35,208 bases of DNA. Origin: Streptosporangiaceae bacterium (GTDB lineage Bacteria; Actinomycetota; Actinomycetes; Streptosporangiales; Streptosporangiaceae). Below the pieces are notes generated by a model. That model worked only from the letters and a program-made list of their open reading frames with translations. It ran no database searches and was not told the DNA's origin. The position numbers and the translations under genes are program-made. Numbering within the stretch: the stretch's first letter is position 1; every line of letters begins with the position of its first letter. Positions 24,332 to 32,497 of the stretch are shown here, piece by piece. Where the stretch lies: positions 1 to 35,208 of the forward strand of contig JASHOV010000547.1 of NCBI GenBank assembly GCA_030038495.1, in the 5' to 3' direction.

Positions 24332-25623
24332 CCTCGACTCGGCCGGTCGGAGAGCGGGCCAGCGTGGCGCGGGCGGAGGCCAGGGTCGGCCTGTTCGGAC
24401 TGCTTGGCCAGGGCAACCTCGGCAACGACGCCTCGCTCGAGGCCGTGCTCGGCTACTTGCGGGCGGAGCATCCGGCGCTGGCGCTGGACGCGATCTGCAC
24501 GGGATCGGACCAGGTCACGGCTCGATACGGGATCGGTGCCACCCCGCTGCACTGCTACCGCCCGGCGGGCAGGAAACGCGGCCTGAATGCTCTCGCCGTC
24601 AAGTGCCTGGTCGCGCTGAGCCTCTGGGTCGACTCAGTCCGCCTGGCCTCCTGGGTCCGCCGCCACGACGTCGTGATCGTGCCCGGCATGGGGGTGCTCG
24701 AGGTGACCATTCCGCAGCGGCCCTGGCAGACCCCCTACTTCATGTTCCTGCTCGCTGCCTCGGGCCGGCTGTTCGGCACGCGGGTCGCCCTCGTCAGCGT
24801 CGGGTCCAGCGTCGTCGACAAGCGCCTGACCCGCTGGCTGATCATCGCGGCGGCGCGGCTGGCCTACTACCGGTCCTTCAGGGACGAGGTCTCCAGGGAT
24901 GCGATGCGCCAGATGGGCCTGGACACGGGGGGCGACGCCGTCTATCCCGACGTCGCATTCTCCGGACCCCTGCCCGCTGGCGATTCCAGGCCGACCGGCG
25001 TCGTCGGCGTTGGCCTCATGACCTACTACGGCCGGAACGAGGACCGGCGGCACGCAGCCGAGATCTACGCCGGCTACGTGGCGAAGATGACGCAGTTCGT
25101 GGGGCGGCTAGTCGACAGCGGCCGCCGGGTCCGGCTCCTGGTAGGCGACGTCGAGGACGAGCGGGTCGTCCAGGAGGTCCTCGCCGAGGTGCGGAGGCAG
25201 CGGCCCGCGCTCAGCCCGGCCGCCCTGATAGCCGAGCCGGTGTCCAGCGTCGAGCAGCTGATGCGGCAGATCGACTCAGTGGACGTGGTGGTCGCCACGC
25301 GCTTTCACAATGTCGCCTTCGCGCTGAAGCTGGGGAAGCCGACGGTCTCGCTCGGTTACGCCGTCAAGCACCAGGCGCTTATGGCGGAGATGGGCCTGTC
25401 CGGCTACTGTCACTCGGTCAGATCGCTGGACGTCGGGCGGCTGATCGAGCAGCTCACCGATTTGGAGCAGCACGCGGGACAGCTTCGCCCGGCGATCATG
25501 GCCTGCCGGGCCGAGAAGGCGCGCCTGGTTGACGACCAGTTCACCGAGCTCTCCGCCGCCCTGTTCCTGCACGCTCCGAGCGGTTCGCGATCGCCAGTAC
25601 TACGAGGAGACGACACGCAGTGA
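24328..25623 (+). CDS. Polysaccharide pyruvyl transferase family protein
   Basis: 431 aa. The real start is GTG 24328, overlapping the preceding stop as GTGA; the upstream extension in the ORF track lies inside the GT2 gene. Seen: VGLFGLLGQGNLGNDASLEA near residues 20-39, the conserved glycine-rich N-terminal motif of the WcaK/CsaB family, then DVVIVPGMGVLE and a late VATRFHNVAFALKLGKP carrying the conserved Arg-His pair. The family adds pyruvate ketals to sugars of exopolysaccharides and cell-wall polymers using phosphoenolpyruvate. Pyruvylation gives the polymer negative charge and can be an anchor for SLH-type proteins. Position after a GT2 suggests that it modifies the sugar this enzyme adds. 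Family call firm; acceptor unknown. Confidence 0.9.
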   Translation: MTSTRPVGERASVARAEARVGLFGLLGQGNLGNDASLEAVLGYLRAEHPALALDAICTGSDQVTARYGIGATPLHCYRPAGRKRGLNALAVKCLVALSLWVDSVRLASWVRRHDVVIVPGMGVLEVTIPQRPWQTPYFMFLLAASGRLFGTRVALVSVGSSVVDKRLTRWLIIAAARLAYYRSFRDEVSRDAMRQMGLDTGGDAVYPDVAFSGPLPAGDSRPTGVVGVGLMTYYGRNEDRRHAAEIYAGYVAKMTQFVGRLVDSGRRVRLLVGDVEDERVVQEVLAEVRRQRPALSPAALIAEPVSSVEQLMRQIDSVDVVVATRFHNVAFALKLGKPTVSLGYAVKHQALMAEMGLSGYCHSVRSLDVGRLIEQLTDLEQHAGQLRPAIMACRAEKARLVDDQFTELSAALFLHAPSGSRSPVLRGDDTQ

Positions 25624-26318
25624 GCCAGCTTCCCGATGGCCAGACCGCCGCGGCCGGCCAGGCTGCCGCCGACCACACCAGGCAGGACTTCTGGCGGAAG
25701 GAGAACCTGAACTTCAGCAAGCCGCATTACCGGCTCGAGAAGGCCCGGCGCATCATCGAGAAGGCGGCCGGAGGCAGGGAGTGCACGCTGCTCGATGTCG
25801 GCTGCGGGCCGGCGACCCTGATGCACATGCTCCCGCCGAACGTGCACTATTACGGCATCGACATCGCCATACAGCGGCCCGCGCCGAATCTCCTGGAGGC
25901 TGACATTGTCAAGGCACCCATCGGATTCAACGGCATCCGGTTCGACATCGTGCACGCGCAGGGAATCTTCGAGTACGTCGGTGACGTCCAGTCTCGGAAA
26001 TTCGCGGAAATAGCCGGCCTGCTCAAGGATGACGGCGTCTTCATCGTCTCGTACTGGAACTTCAGTCACCGCAACCCGCAGGACTACTTTGCCCATACCA
26101 ATATCCAGACCATAGCGGAGTTCCGCGACGACCTGTCGCGCCACTTTACGGTCGACCGTTTTTTCCCGGCCTCACACAATTTCCACCAGCACTGGCCGGG
26201 CCACAAGCTGACGCAGGCCATCAGCATGCACGTCAACCTGAACATTCCGGTCATCAGCCCGAGGCTGGCCGTCGAGTACTTCGCGTGTTGTTCTGCCCGG
26301 CCGCCCCGCGCCGGCTAG
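25620..26318 (+). CDS. Class I SAM-dependent methyltransferase
   Basis: 232 aa; GTG start overlapping the pyruvyl transferase stop (GTGA), with GAGGAG about 10 bases upstream. Motif I is LLDVGCGPATLMHM near residues 56-69, followed by YYGIDIA (acidic end of strand 2) and IVHAQGIFEYVGD as motif IV/post-motif. This is a Methyltransf_11/23-like fold. It probably O- or N-methylates a sugar in the pathway. Third gene of the operon from 23291. Its TAG stop lies in the sequence CTAG, which is also the TAG stop of the convergent DUF4038 gene, so two opposite genes share stop-codon bases and no terminator fits between them. Confidence 0.87.
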   Translation: MSQLPDGQTAAAGQAAADHTRQDFWRKENLNFSKPHYRLEKARRIIEKAAGGRECTLLDVGCGPATLMHMLPPNVHYYGIDIAIQRPAPNLLEADIVKAPIGFNGIRFDIVHAQGIFEYVGDVQSRKFAEIAGLLKDDGVFIVSYWNFSHRNPQDYFAHTNIQTIAEFRDDLSRHFTVDRFFPASHNFHQHWPGHKLTQAISMHVNLNIPVISPRLAVEYFACCSARPPRAG

Positions 26319-27736
26319 GACGAGGCTCGCAGCAGTAGCACCCAGTCATCGAACCCGTCACTGTGCGCGGGCGGCGACGTGAACCTGCGTCTGCCAGAAT
26401 GGGGGAACCGGCCAATGGCGATGTATTTGCCGTTAGTGGGATTAAACCACTTAGCCGTAACCGTGCCGCGCATCATCGCGAGATTCACGGTAATCGTGTG
26501 CCTGGTTGGCAGGTAAATTACTCCAGTAGTACCGTTGGGAGTCAGCGCCGCGGTAACGTAATCGTTGCCCTGGACGTACCCGGTCGACTCGAAGGTGCCG
26601 TAACCAGCCGTCACGAATTTATGCGCCTGGTCCGGCACGAGGTCGTACCACGGGAGCGACCGGAAGAAGGCCTGCATAATGTCGAGCTGGGACACCGACA
26701 CGGTGTTGAGATGCTTGGACTCCTCCGCCCAGTCGGTACCGGAGTCCCACGTGTAGTGGTTGCCGTACAGCTGGCCCGTGGCGCCGCTAGTCATCGTCCA
26801 GTATTCCTGCAGGCGGAGCACATACGGCCCGCCGGTTTCGTGGCCGTCGTAATCTTCATACTCATAATTGGCCTCGCCCATGAAGACCGGAATCCGCGGC
26901 CGCTGATTGTAGGCGTGCAGCACCTCCGCGTAGGTCGGGTAGTACGTGTACGCGAGATTCAGCTTAACGGTCGAGGCCCAGGCGCTGTCGTCCAGCGAGC
27001 TGCTCGCGGGGTAATTAAGCTCTATCGTCTGGATACTGCTGCGGTCAACTGACGCGATGCCCTTCGCGATGGCCAGGACATTGGCGTTATCGGTAGCGTC
27101 TGTCCAGGACTGGAAGTCGTTACCACTAGTCCAGATAATGTTGCGGAAGTTCTTGAACCGTTTGCCGACGTAGACACCGTAGTTATAGTCGTTCGTGGCG
27201 CCAGCCTGGTCGATGTCACCGAGCCAGCCGCCGGTTTCGGCCGGATCCAGGAAAACGGTGATGCCGTGATCGGCCGCCAGTTTGATCATGTCGGCGGCCC
27301 GGTTGAAGTACGCCGGGTTGGGGTTGGCGAACGGGTTGGAGCTTGTGCCGCTGAACGGCTCGATCCCGTCGTAGGTGCTGCCGTCGTTGCCGCCGCAGCC
27401 GGTGTACCAGGTGCATATGAGGTCAATCCACGCCGAGTTGATGCCGTGGGCCTGGCGATTCGCGAAATAGATGTTGGCTTCGGCTTCGGAAAGCTCGCCG
27501 ATCAGACTTTGCGGACTGTCGCCCACGATCAGGTACGGGTGGCCGGCCTGGTCGACTAAGTAGCGGCCGTTCGCGCTCACCGAGGTTGGCCAGCAGAACG
27601 GCGCCTTCGCGTGGCTACAGCTAGTCGCCGCGTGCGATTCCCGCCCGACGGCGCGGGCAGCCGGGATACCCAGCAGGAGAAAGCAGACTACGGCCAGACC
27701 GGTTAACGGCTTACGACGGATGAGGCTGACCTGCAT
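26315..27736 (-). CDS. Secreted DUF4038 glycoside hydrolase (apiosidase/GH140-like)
   Basis: 473 aa; ATG with CGGGAG about 9 bases upstream. Sec signal peptide: basic RRKP, hydrophobic LTGLAVVCFLLLG, and a PAARA-like cleavage site near residue 30. Residues about 50-370 match DUF4038 (GRYLVDQAGHPYLIVGDSPQ, SWIDL-like strands, FLDPAETGG, VFMGEANYEYED), a TIM-barrel family containing GH140; the Glu in MGEAN is a plausible catalytic acid. The last ~90 residues resemble the small beta domain (putative collagen-binding) that follows DUF4038. It probably trims or degrades polysaccharide outside the cell. GC is clearly lower than in neighbours (hand-counted lines 48-62%, against about 70%), with AT-ending codons, suggesting separate origin. 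It shares its stop with the convergent methyltransferase gene and starts 65 bases after hddA. Confidence 0.85.
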   Translation of the reverse strand: MQVSLIRRKPLTGLAVVCFLLLGIPAARAVGRESHAATSCSHAKAPFCWPTSVSANGRYLVDQAGHPYLIVGDSPQSLIGELSEAEANIYFANRQAHGINSAWIDLICTWYTGCGGNDGSTYDGIEPFSGTSSNPFANPNPAYFNRAADMIKLAADHGITVFLDPAETGGWLGDIDQAGATNDYNYGVYVGKRFKNFRNIIWTSGNDFQSWTDATDNANVLAIAKGIASVDRSSIQTIELNYPASSSLDDSAWASTVKLNLAYTYYPTYAEVLHAYNQRPRIPVFMGEANYEYEDYDGHETGGPYVLRLQEYWTMTSGATGQLYGNHYTWDSGTDWAEESKHLNTVSVSQLDIMQAFFRSLPWYDLVPDQAHKFVTAGYGTFESTGYVQGNDYVTAALTPNGTTGVIYLPTRHTITVNLAMMRGTVTAKWFNPTNGKYIAIGRFPHSGRRRFTSPPAHSDGFDDWVLLLRASS

Positions 27737-27801
27737 AGCTCACGCTCCCGAGTAGCTCGGCTCGATTGGCGGCGAAATTGAATGCTTTCCCGGTCCGCCG
27801 C

Positions 27802-28791
27802 CTAGGACCAGATATCGCGCTGCACGTTGAGGATGACGCGCGAGCCGAGGCGGTCTAGCTTCACCGGCAGCTCCTGCAGGCCGGCCAGGCTCTCCCGCAC
27901 CGCGCGCTGGCGCTCTACCGGGCACATCGCGAGCAGAAAGCCGCCGCCGCCTGCACCGGTCAGCTTCACGCCGGAGGCACCGGCGTCGAGCGCCCGGCTG
28001 ACCGCCAGGTCAACCTCTTCGCTGGACACTCCGGATGCCAGCTTGCGCTTGACCTCCCAGCTCTCTCGGACCGCCGGTCCGATGGCGTCCACGTCGCCAC
28101 CGCGCAGCCGCTCGGCGCCGAGCCCCGCGAGGTCTCGCAGTATGTCGAGTTGCGGCCGGGTGTCCTCGATGTTCGCGGACTGCTCGGCCAGGATCGAGTT
28201 CGCGCTCCTGGTGATGCCGGTGTAGAAGAGCATGATCTGCTGCTGGAGCGCTCGGCGACCTGCGGCCGAGATCCCCAGCTCATCGGCGACGACGTCATCG
28301 CCGGGGCCGAGCCGGATGTCGCGGATTCCGCCCAGCGCCGCTATGTACTGGTCCTGCTTGCCGATCGGCTTGCCGCACCGGTCGATCTCGATCCAGCACG
28401 CCCGGTCCGCCAGTTCCAGGCCGGACACCTGACGTCCCTGGTAGGCGAACAGCGCGTTCAGCAAGCCGACGGTCACCGCCGACGAGGAACCAAGGCCCGA
28501 GCCCGCGGAGGGTATGTCGGCCAGCGTGGTGATCTCGACGCCGCGCGTGACGCCGGTCATCCACATGGCCTCCCTGACGAGCTCGTGCTCGAGGTCCTCC
28601 ACCCTCGAGACGATCTCCTTCTTGGAGTAATTGACGTAGATGTCGTCATCGAAGCGCTGCTTGACGATGACGTAGACGTACTTATCCAGTGCGCAGTTGA
28701 GGACCCTGCCGCCATGCTCGCGGTAGTAGCCCGGCAGGTCCGTTCCCCCGCCGAGCAGGCCGATGCGCAGCGGCGTCTGGGTGATGATCAT
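27802..28791 (-). CDS. hddA: D-glycero-alpha-D-manno-heptose 7-phosphate kinase (GHMP kinase)
   Basis: 329 aa from ATG 28791, overlapping the hddC stop as ATGA; the track's extra 25 residues fall inside hddC. Seen: TPLRIGLLGGGTDLPGYY at 6-23 (family N-terminus), the ATP-binding GHMP loop PSAGSGLGSSSA at 94-105, GKQDQYIAALGG at 144-155, and the C-terminal KLTGAGGGGFLLA near 276-288. HddA phosphorylates C1 of D-glycero-D-manno-heptose 7-phosphate. With gmhA, gmhB and hddC in the same operon the complete GDP-D-glycero-D-manno-heptose route is present. Fucokinase-like enzymes share the fold, but the GGGTDLP and DQYIAALGG motifs plus the operon favour HddA. Last gene of the coupled run; the DUF4038 gene follows after 65 bases. 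Confidence 0.9.
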   Translation of the reverse strand: MIITQTPLRIGLLGGGTDLPGYYREHGGRVLNCALDKYVYVIVKQRFDDDIYVNYSKKEIVSRVEDLEHELVREAMWMTGVTRGVEITTLADIPSAGSGLGSSSAVTVGLLNALFAYQGRQVSGLELADRACWIEIDRCGKPIGKQDQYIAALGGIRDIRLGPGDDVVADELGISAAGRRALQQQIMLFYTGITRSANSILAEQSANIEDTRPQLDILRDLAGLGAERLRGGDVDAIGPAVRESWEVKRKLASGVSSEEVDLAVSRALDAGASGVKLTGAGGGGFLLAMCPVERQRAVRESLAGLQELPVKLDRLGSRVILNVQRDIWS

Positions 28792-29489
28792 CTCAGGGCC
28801 CGTGCAGGCCGTTCCTTCCTGGCTCGGCGGTAAGCATCGACAGTGCCGACATCGCGGAAGTAGCACTCGACGGGGACCGCGAAGGCCCTGCCGACTAGCT
28901 TGGGCAGCAGGTGGTAGCCGATATCGACCGGAGGCTGGCCGTGGATCTCGTCGATGACGCTCGGCCGGAACGCGTACATACCGGCATTGGTCAGGTCGGA
29001 CACCGGGTCAGCCGGCTTCTCCGTGAAGCCGATCACCCGGCCGGAGTCATCGAGCTCCAGCACGCCGCCGGCGGACGGAGACTCGGAGTGAAAGGCGGTC
29101 AGGGTCGCGATCGCACCCCGCTCTCGGTGCGCTTCGATCAGCGCACGGAGATCGAAGTCGGTGAGGTTGTCGGCATAGCATGCCAGGAAGAATTCCTCGT
29201 TCTCGACCCAGCGCCGGTTGGCCAGCAGAGTGCCCGCGCTGCCGAGCAACTCCGGCTCGAATGCAGTGCGGACCATCGGCGGACGTCCGCGGGCCGCCAG
29301 GTGATCGCGTACCACGTCCGGCAGGTGGTGCAGATTGACCAGGACCTCATCCACGCCCGCCTGGACGAAGGCATCCAGCCAGACATCCAGCAGCGGCCGG
29401 TCATCGATGACAAGCATGCACTTGGGAACCGTGTCGGTGATCGGTCGCAGCCGGGTACCGAGACCGGCGGCCAGCAGGAACGCCTTCAT
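28788..29489 (-). CDS. hddC: D-glycero-alpha-D-manno-heptose 1-phosphate guanylyltransferase
   Basis: 233 aa, normal HddC length. Start ATG 29489 overlaps the epimerase stop as ATGA. MKAFLLAAGLGTRLRP carries the nucleotidyltransferase GxGTRxxP loop; VPKCMLVIDDRPLLD, LLGSAGTLL and a TEKPADP segment follow in the order seen in NDP-hexose pyrophosphorylases, with GMYAFRPSVID near the end. On its own it could be a mannose- or glucose-1-phosphate nucleotidyltransferase; the neighbouring hddA, gmhA and gmhB make the heptose guanylyltransferase reading strongest. It would convert heptose 1-phosphate and GTP to GDP-heptose in the cytoplasm. Confidence 0.83.
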   Translation of the reverse strand: MKAFLLAAGLGTRLRPITDTVPKCMLVIDDRPLLDVWLDAFVQAGVDEVLVNLHHLPDVVRDHLAARGRPPMVRTAFEPELLGSAGTLLANRRWVENEEFFLACYADNLTDFDLRALIEAHRERGAIATLTAFHSESPSAGGVLELDDSGRVIGFTEKPADPVSDLTNAGMYAFRPSVIDEIHGQPPVDIGYHLLPKLVGRAFAVPVECYFRDVGTVDAYRRARKERPARALR

Positions 29490-30598
29490 CCTGCGGCCCT
29501 GCGCACCACGCCGAGCGCCCGCATGCGCGCGCTCGCCTCGGCCAGCACGCCGTCCAGCCCGTCCATCCCCTCAAGCCAGGCGGCATACGCGGCGACCGAG
29601 TCGGCCGGCGTCCGGCGCGGCTTCCAGCCCAGGTCGGTCAGCGCGCCGATGTCCGACAGTATGTGGCGCGTATCGCCGAACCGGTACTCGCCGGTGACCA
29701 CAGCCTCGTCCGGCAAGCCGTACTGTCGCCGGACGACGTCGGCGAATTCCCTGGTAGTGACCGCCGTGCCGCCGCCGACGTTGAACACTCGCCCCGCGAC
29801 GCGCTCGTCTTCCAGCATCAGGACGTTGGCGTCCACCACGTCATCGATGTTCACGTAGTCGCGGATCGCTTCCCCGTCCTCGTACAGGGTCGGCGCCACG
29901 CCCTGCAGGTAGCTGAGGCAGAAAATACGGCACGCGCCCGAGTAGGCGTTGTAGACGGACTGCCGCGGGCCCTGGACGATGCTGTAGCGCAGGGCAACCG
30001 TCGGAATGTCGTAGCGCCTGCCAAGATTGACGGCCACCATCTCCTGGCCGTACTTGGACATGCCGTAGGCATTCTGCGGGTTCGCGATTCGCTCCGGCGT
30101 GGCCTGCATGCTGAGCGGGCCGCCGCACTGCGGGCAGGGAATGTCCCACTGGCCGGCGGCAACTGCGCCGGCGGGGCGCATGCCCGGCAGCTGCTCACCG
30201 TCGGCCGGGCAGATATAGAGCCCTTCACCCATCGCTGCCTGGGACGAGGCCACCACAACCCTGCTGACATCCAGGCGCTCGGCCACGATGATCTCGTAGA
30301 GCAGGGCCGTCGACACCACGTTCACGTCGGAGAACCGGGCGAAGTCGGTGAGGTAGTCCTGGTAGGCGGCGAGGTGGTAGACGGCGTCGACCCGGCGGAG
30401 CAGGTTCGTGACCAGATCACGGTTGCGGGTGTCGCCCTGCCAGAACTCGGCACCTGGCGGCAGCTTCGGGGGCTGGCCGCTTCTGTGCACCGGCGCGGTC
30501 AGCGCGTCGAGGATGACGACGTCGTGCCCGAGCTCGAGGAGTCGGTCGCACGTGTGCGACCCGATGAACCCGGCTCCGCCGGTAACCAGGACCCTCAT
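29486..30598 (-). CDS. NAD-dependent sugar-nucleotide epimerase with Cys-rich insertion
   Basis: 370 aa; ATG start in an ATGA overlap with the upstream GT4 gene. Extended SDR: VLVTGGAGFIGSHTCDRLLE at 3-22 (NAD loop), HLAAYQDY, catalytic serine region VVASSQAAMGEG, Y-x3-K in YGMSKYGQEM, YVNIDDVVDANV. Between Ser and Tyr lies an insertion of about 35 residues with CPADGEQLPG and PCPQCGGPL, resembling half a zinc ribbon; I recall such insertions in dTDP-L-rhamnose 4-epimerase (WbiB-type) proteins. Being embedded in the GDP-heptose operon, it could instead act on GDP-heptose or a derived 6-deoxyheptose. Substrate undecided. Confidence 0.85.
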   Translation of the reverse strand: MRVLVTGGAGFIGSHTCDRLLELGHDVVILDALTAPVHRSGQPPKLPPGAEFWQGDTRNRDLVTNLLRRVDAVYHLAAYQDYLTDFARFSDVNVVSTALLYEIIVAERLDVSRVVVASSQAAMGEGLYICPADGEQLPGMRPAGAVAAGQWDIPCPQCGGPLSMQATPERIANPQNAYGMSKYGQEMVAVNLGRRYDIPTVALRYSIVQGPRQSVYNAYSGACRIFCLSYLQGVAPTLYEDGEAIRDYVNIDDVVDANVLMLEDERVAGRVFNVGGGTAVTTREFADVVRRQYGLPDEAVVTGEYRFGDTRHILSDIGALTDLGWKPRRTPADSVAAYAAWLEGMDGLDGVLAEASARMRALGVVRRAAG

Positions 30599-31821
30599 GA
30601 CCGGCGGTGGTTCCTGCGCTCGGCGACTTCGCGGTAGACCTCCACGGTGCCCGCGGCTGTCGCCGCCCAGGTGAACTGGGCCGCCCGCCGGAATCCCAGA
30701 TCTCGCAGCCGGCCAGCGCCGGGCCCGGTGGCCTCGATTATGGCCCGGCCAATCGAGCCAGGCTCATTCGGGTCGCACAGCACCGCGGCTCCGCCTGCGG
30801 TCTCCGGCATCGCGCTGACGTCGGAGGTAACGACCGGGCAGCCGGACGCCATGGCCTCCAGAATCGGCAGCCCGAACGTCTCGTTGAATGACGGGTACAC
30901 GAAGACGTCAGCCGCCTGGTAGAAGCGCACGGTTTCGTGGAGCGGAACGCCGCCCACGAATATGACGTCGGCCGAGATACCGAGCTCAGCCACCAGCGCC
31001 TGAAGCTCCCTGGCGTACTTCTCGTTTCGTCCAGGGCCGACGATCACAAGCTGCCTGTCACCCAGCTGGTCGCGAGTCAGTGCCCATGCCCGGAGCAGCC
31101 CCTCGCAATTCTTGTACCGCCACAGTGACGACAAAAACAGCACGAATGGCTTGGTGACGCCGTAGGACCGCAGGTGCGCTCGCGCGGCGCCGGCGTCACC
31201 CGGCCGGAACAGGTCATGGTCGACCGCCTCGTTGATCAGCTTCAGCTTGGCCGGGTCGACCTCCAGGTGACGCTCGACCTCGGCGCGCAGGCTCTGCGAG
31301 TTGATGATGATCGCATCCGCGACTCGGGCCGAGCGCGGGTAGTTCAGCCGCCGGTACGCGCGGGTCAGCCGCGGGATGGCCTGCGAGGCGGTAAACGCGT
31401 GCATGGTCTTTATGTGCACGACGAGCGACCAGGGAAAGTTGACGACCGGCGCCATCCCGGTGTTGAAGACGTTGATGCGACTGAGCGGCAGCCGCACCGG
31501 CGAGTAGAGGTGCTCGCTCAGCGTGCGCGGCACACGCCTTTCGTTCGACCAGGGATAGGTGATGTAGCGGACGTTCGGCCCGTAACCCTGATGCAGCGGC
31601 CGCGAGCGAGGGCTCACGAGCAGGTGCAGCTCCTCCTCGGGCGAGAGGAGCCTGGCCATCTCGGGGATCATCCGGGTCCAGAACCAGTGGGCACCGGAAG
31701 GATTGTTCGGGTCGTCCTGGAGGAGGTTGATGCCGACGCGCATCGGCGCCGGCCGGGCCCGTCGGGCCAGCGCCGCGGAGCGCTGATCCCGCGGGGCGGC
31801 AGAGGTTCCGGGCGCAGGCAT
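30595..31821 (-). CDS. Glycosyltransferase family 4
   Basis: 408 aa from ATG 31821, which follows the gmhA stop as TGA-C-ATG, the same junction as before asnB. A second ATG at 31743 (MRVGINLLQDDPNNPSGAHW) is where the fold begins and could be the true start; neither has its own clear ribosome site. GT4 features: FVLFLSSLWRYKNCEGLLRA, VIVGPGRNEKY, and the donor-site motif SFNETFGLPILEAMASGCPV with its E-x7-E pair. Sitting within the heptose operon, between gmhA and the epimerase, it is the best candidate for the transferase that uses the GDP-heptose (or derivative) made here; that is inference from position only. Confidence 0.88.
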   Translation of the reverse strand: MPAPGTSAAPRDQRSAALARRARPAPMRVGINLLQDDPNNPSGAHWFWTRMIPEMARLLSPEEELHLLVSPRSRPLHQGYGPNVRYITYPWSNERRVPRTLSEHLYSPVRLPLSRINVFNTGMAPVVNFPWSLVVHIKTMHAFTASQAIPRLTRAYRRLNYPRSARVADAIIINSQSLRAEVERHLEVDPAKLKLINEAVDHDLFRPGDAGAARAHLRSYGVTKPFVLFLSSLWRYKNCEGLLRAWALTRDQLGDRQLVIVGPGRNEKYARELQALVAELGISADVIFVGGVPLHETVRFYQAADVFVYPSFNETFGLPILEAMASGCPVVTSDVSAMPETAGGAAVLCDPNEPGSIGRAIIEATGPGAGRLRDLGFRRAAQFTWAATAAGTVEVYREVAERRNHRRS

Positions 31822-31822
31822 G

Positions 31823-32497
31823 TCAGAACACCACCGAGCTGATGGCGTCGGCGGTCATCCGCGACTGGCGGATGTACTGCGCGACCGCGTGCATGATCGC
31901 CTGGTGCAAGTCCTCGATCACCCCGTAGTTCGCGCCATCCACATGGATGGCGACCTCGGCGAGTGCCCTGGCCTCACCGCCGTCGAAGCCGGTCAGCGCG
32001 ATCGTGCGCAGGGCGTTGGCCCTCGCCCACCGCAGCGCGCTGACGATGTTCGGCGAGCGCCCCGACGACGATATGGCGATCAGCACGTCACCCGGCACCG
32101 CGTGCGACTGAAGCTGGTGGGCGAAAACTTCCTCGTACCCATGGTCGTTCGCGATGGCCGTCATCAGCTCGATGTTGGCGCTCAGGCTTACCACCCTCGG
32201 CGCGAGGTCGGTCCTGTCCCTTATGCCCTTGAGGTGGTCGCATTGCAGATGGTTGGCGATCGCAGCCGAGCCGCCGTTCCCGCAGCAGAAGACGCCCGCA
32301 CCGCGGGTATACGCGTCGATCAGGATCGCGGCCGCCTGGTCCAGCGCGGCCGGCTCGATGGAGCTGGCCGCCCTGGCGGTCTCCCGCGCGTATCCGTCGA
32401 AGTACCAGGCAGCACGCGCGTACGGCGTCGCCGGAAATTTCGCCGGGCCGTCGTCACCGGCAGGTGCGACGGCCGGAAGCCGGTCGATGGTAGTCAT
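31823..32497 (-). CDS. gmhA: Sedoheptulose 7-phosphate isomerase (SIS domain)
   Basis: 224 aa from ATG 32497, overlapping the gmhB stop as ATGA; the ORF-track extension lies inside gmhB. SIS-domain phosphosugar isomerase: GVFCCGNGGSAAIANHL near 68-84, ISSSGRSPNIV at 142-152, and EDLHQAIMHAV at 195-205 carrying the C-terminal His motif of GmhA. It converts sedoheptulose 7-phosphate into D-glycero-D-manno-heptose 7-phosphate. In the stretch after the first motif (HLQCDHLKG) the residue aligning with the E. coli active-site Glu appears to be Asp87; this alignment was done by eye. The N-terminal ~25 residues are extra. Second gene of the heptose operon. Confidence 0.88.
   Translation of the reverse strand: MTTIDRLPAVAPAGDDGPAKFPATPYARAAWYFDGYARETARAASSIEPAALDQAAAILIDAYTRGAGVFCCGNGGSAAIANHLQCDHLKGIRDRTDLAPRVVSLSANIELMTAIANDHGYEEVFAHQLQSHAVPGDVLIAISSSGRSPNIVSALRWARANALRTIALTGFDGGEARALAEVAIHVDGANYGVIEDLHQAIMHAVAQYIRQSRMTADAISSVVF

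Noticed and set aside
27768-27802. GGCGGCG...CGCCGCC inverted arms between the DUF4038 gene and hddA
   Set aside because: Arms of 7 bases with a 21-base loop and no T-run; common by chance at this GC content.
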